Of a stretch of 6,015 bases of DNA, positions 4,096-6,015 are shown one piece after another. The stretch lies in NCBI GenBank assembly GCA_009781565.1, contig WQXV01000072.1, positions 1 to 6,015 of the forward strand, written 5' to 3'. This DNA comes from Actinomycetes bacterium (lineage in GTDB: Bacteria; Actinomycetota; Coriobacteriia; WRKU01). How positions within the stretch are numbered: position 1 is the first letter of the stretch; every line of letters starts with the position of its first letter. Both the position numbers and the translations under genes were made by a program. Under the pieces are notes generated by a model. That model saw only the letters and a program-made list of their open reading frames with translations, ran no database searches and had not been told where the DNA came from.

Positions 4096-6015
4096 CTAGA
4101 TCACCTCGTCCTCTCTGCGCCTGCGCGTGGTCGCTACTGCGATCACCGCACAGCCGAGGATCGCGACAAGAGCGATCGGAAGCAGCGCGAGGCTATCACC
4201 GGTCTTCGGCGTCACAGAAGTCGTCGGTTGGCTGTTCGGCTTCGGCGTAGGCTTCGGCGTGGGAGGCGGAGGTGTGGGATTAGCGGTCCACTGAGCATAG
4301 AGCACCACGTTGTCGGTGATGACGAAGGTATCTCCCGCCTTATAGGCAGTACCGGTTCCATCAGCTGCGGTGTTCCAACCCGTGAAGGTATATCCTGCTC
4401 TGCTCATCGTCCCAGCACCCAGCACGGTTACGTCAGCATTGACATAGTAGGGGCTGTTGGGGTCGAGCGGTGCATCGGCACCTCCGTTGGCGTTGTACGC
4501 TACCGTGAACTGGTCGTTCTCTGACCATACCGGATAGAGATCCAGATTGTCAATGACGGTATAGGACGCACCCGGCGGATAGATGGGATCGGTCGCTGCA
4601 TCCGAGATATCCCAACCCAGGAAGGTCCAATCAGCCTTTGCCAGATTGCCACCGCACTCGTTGGGAGCAAGGATGGTCGCATCGGTTCCGATGTAGTAGT
4701 TGTTGGTCCCCGCCGGAGCGTTACCATTGTTATCATCGGGCGCGATGTTGGTCACAAGATCGGCTCCATCATTGTGATAGATCACCTTATGGATGGCATT
4801 CTCTTGCCAGACCGCATAAAGATCGAGATCCCCAACGATTTCGAGCGTATCACCGGGATCATAGACCACGGTCTCAGCATCACTGGAGGTATCCCAACCG
4901 ATAAAGGTCCAGTTGGCTTTGGCGAGATCTCCGCCACCGTCGGTCGGACCCAAGATCTCAACAGCACTATCAACGTAGTAGTTGTTGGTCCCTGCCGGGG
5001 CGTTACCGTTGACATCTTCGGGTGCGGTACTGGTCGCCGCATCGGCACCATCACCATGATAGGTCACCGCGTAGATGGGATTTTCCTCCCAGACTGGGAA
5101 GAGGTCCACATTGCCGGTGATGGCAAAGACCGAACCGACCTCATGGCTTACCACCGTCTGATTCGGCGCGGTGTTCCACCCGATGAAGGTCCAGTTGGTC
5201 TTGGCAAGGTTACCGCCACCCTCATCTGCCGCGAGTACCGTCACATTACTGTTGACATAGTAGCGGTTCGAGTTCGCTTGTGCATTACCGTTGGTATCAG
5301 CTGGCATGACGTTTCGGGTCAGATCAGAGCCATCATTGTGATAGGTCACCGTGTAGATGGGATTCTCTTGCCAGACAGGATAGAGGGGGACCGCACTGGT
5401 GATGTTAAAGGTCCCTCCGATCGGAATGTTCACCGTCGTCTGATTTGGCTCGGTGTTCCAACCGATGAAGGTCCAGTTGGCCTTGGCAAGATTGCCACCG
5501 TTATAGGCCGGCCCTTTTACCGTCACGGGGCTTCCGCCGTAATAGTAATTCGGTCCAATGTGAGAAGCATTACCTTGATCATCGAGTGGTGGGGTACTGG
5601 TCGCTGCATCGGCACCAGTGTTGTTGTAAATGATCGGGTAATAAGGATTCTCACTCCAGACAGGATAGAGCGTGACGTTACCGGTCATCGCGGTCAATGT
5701 CTGTCCCGCGGTATAGGCGACGGTGGTCGCTGGTGTCTTGGTATCCCACCCTTGGAAGGTCCAGTTGGCCTTGGCAAGATTGCCAATACCGGAGGTGGGA
5801 GTAAGGACGACCGGAGTACTACCAGCGTAATAGATGTTGGTGCCGATCGATGCATTACCACTGGTATCTTCCGGAGGTGTGTTGGTCGTCGCATCGGCGC
5901 CGGTGCCGAAATAGGTTACCGTATACTTGTCAAGCTCTCTCCATATCGGGTAGAGGTGTACATCAGCATCGATATCTTCGATGGTATCACCCGCGTGATA
6001 TACCACATTGAGCGC
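4096..6015 (-). CDS. Wall-anchored surface protein with InlB B-like (Listeria-Bacteroides) repeats, C-terminal part
   Basis: The frame is open to the window edge (first readable codon GCG at 6015-6013) and stops at TAG 4098-4096, giving 639 residues. GTG at 6006 lies inside a repeat unit, so the true start and any signal peptide lie outside. The visible part holds the end of one repeat, five 94-95-residue repeats and a final 79-residue repeat. A proline-rich spacer (TPPPPTPKPTPKP) and a sorting signal follow. The repeats match the Flg_new/InlB B-repeat type, with a beta-rich core, FxGWxT and a closing LYxxW. The last unit has the canonical form (NANGG, GYTFTGWNTAADG, VVLYAQW). Such proteins are exported, stacked on the cell surface and often act as adhesins. 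Binding partner and function cannot be told from this fragment. Codon use does not look foreign to the neighbours. A terminator hairpin follows. Confidence 0.93.
   Translation of the reverse strand, partial: ALNVVYHAGDTIEDIDADVHLYPIWRELDKYTVTYFGTGADATTNTPPEDTSGNASIGTNIYYAGSTPVVLTPTSGIGNLAKANWTFQGWDTKTPATTVAYTAGQTLTAMTGNVTLYPVWSENPYYPIIYNNTGADAATSTPPLDDQGNASHIGPNYYYGGSPVTVKGPAYNGGNLAKANWTFIGWNTEPNQTTVNIPIGGTFNITSAVPLYPVWQENPIYTVTYHNDGSDLTRNVMPADTNGNAQANSNRYYVNSNVTVLAADEGGGNLAKTNWTFIGWNTAPNQTVVSHEVGSVFAITGNVDLFPVWEENPIYAVTYHGDGADAATSTAPEDVNGNAPAGTNNYYVDSAVEILGPTDGGGDLAKANWTFIGWDTSSDAETVVYDPGDTLEIVGDLDLYAVWQENAIHKVIYHNDGADLVTNIAPDDNNGNAPAGTNNYYIGTDATILAPNECGGNLAKADWTFLGWDISDAATDPIYPPGASYTVIDNLDLYPVWSENDQFTVAYNANGGADAPLDPNSPYYVNADVTVLGAGTMSRAGYTFTGWNTAADGTGTAYKAGDTFVITDNVVLYAQWTANPTPPPPTPKPTPKPNSQPTTSVTPKTGDSLALLPIALVAILGCAVIAVATTRRRREDEVI
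4099..4212 (-). other. LPXTG-like cell-wall sorting signal (TPKTGD), helix and RRRR tail
   Basis: TPKTGD is encoded at 4212-4195. A hydrophobic helix of about 22 residues (SLALLPIALVAILGCAVIAV and flank) follows, then RRRR and the acidic end EDEVI. This is the three-part substrate signal of a class A/E-like sortase, with T in place of the usual leading L. Cleavage is expected between T and G, joining the protein to peptidoglycan. No sortase gene is in the window. Confidence 0.85.
4276..6015 (-). repeat. Tandem protein repeats of about 285 bp (one partial, five long, one short)
   Basis: In reading order the units lie at 6015-5929 (end of a repeat), 5928-5644, 5643-5359, 5358-5077, 5076-4795, 4794-4513 and 4512-4276. 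The five long units share an extra stretch of about 15 residues relative to the last one, with PxDxxGNA, a YY pair, and GNLAKANWTFIGWNT replacing the canonical GYTFTGWNT. DNA identity between units is locally high: 31 bp are identical at 5755-5785 and 5467-5497. This points to tandem duplication with later divergence and possible copy-number change. Confidence 0.9.

Noticed and set aside
4079..4103. Dense GATC/CGATCG runs near the end of the surface-protein gene, considered as a methylation or replication signal
   Set aside because: GATC-type words are frequent across the whole window, so this cluster fits base and codon preference. There is no DnaA-box-like or AT-rich context.
4276..6015. 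Regular repeats considered as a CRISPR array
   Set aside because: The period is about 285 bp, in frame and coding for diverged protein repeats; there are no short identical repeats with unique spacers.

Overview
The window (moderate-to-high GC, densely coded) looks like chromosome of a strictly anaerobic bacterium. It combines a nickel-iron carbon monoxide dehydrogenase locus with a wall-anchored Gram-positive-type surface protein. The anchor is the TPKTGD variant of the LPXTG sorting signal, followed by one membrane helix and an RRRR tail. The other genes also suit an anaerobic Actinomycetota of the Coriobacteriia type, though a Bacillota host is possible. This is inferred from gene content only.

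Layout: (1) 1-582, plus strand: the 3' end of a multi-pass membrane protein of the DUF4173/DUF4153 type, cut by the window edge. (2) 633-3846, minus strand: a three-gene cluster transcribed as cooS, then cooC, then a small two-helix membrane protein. It is preceded by an extended -10 promoter and a near-perfect ribosome binding site. A long imperfect hairpin fills most of the cooS-cooC gap, and the last two genes overlap by 4 bp. (3) 3847-4095: a 249 bp gap holding the cooS promoter, a possible operator and the terminator of the gene upstream. (4) 4096-6015, minus strand: the C-terminal 639 residues of a large secreted repeat protein, running off the window. It has one partial and six complete InlB B-like (Listeria-Bacteroides) repeats, a Pro/Thr-rich wall spacer and a sorting signal.

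How the genes fit together: CooS is the catalytic subunit that interconverts CO and CO2 at a Ni-Fe-S C-cluster. CooC is the deviant Walker A ATPase that matures that cluster with nickel. The third protein is unrecognised; its coupling to cooC makes it a candidate membrane partner of the CODH or of its maturation. No acetyl-CoA synthase, CooF ferredoxin, hydrogenase or CO sensor gene is in the window, so the electron acceptor and physiological direction cannot be read here. All six C-cluster ligands are present. The peripheral D-cluster motif has the CX2C form known from the Desulfovibrio vulgaris enzyme, which carries a [2Fe-2S] cluster there. I found no rRNA, tRNA, CRISPR array or insertion sequence.
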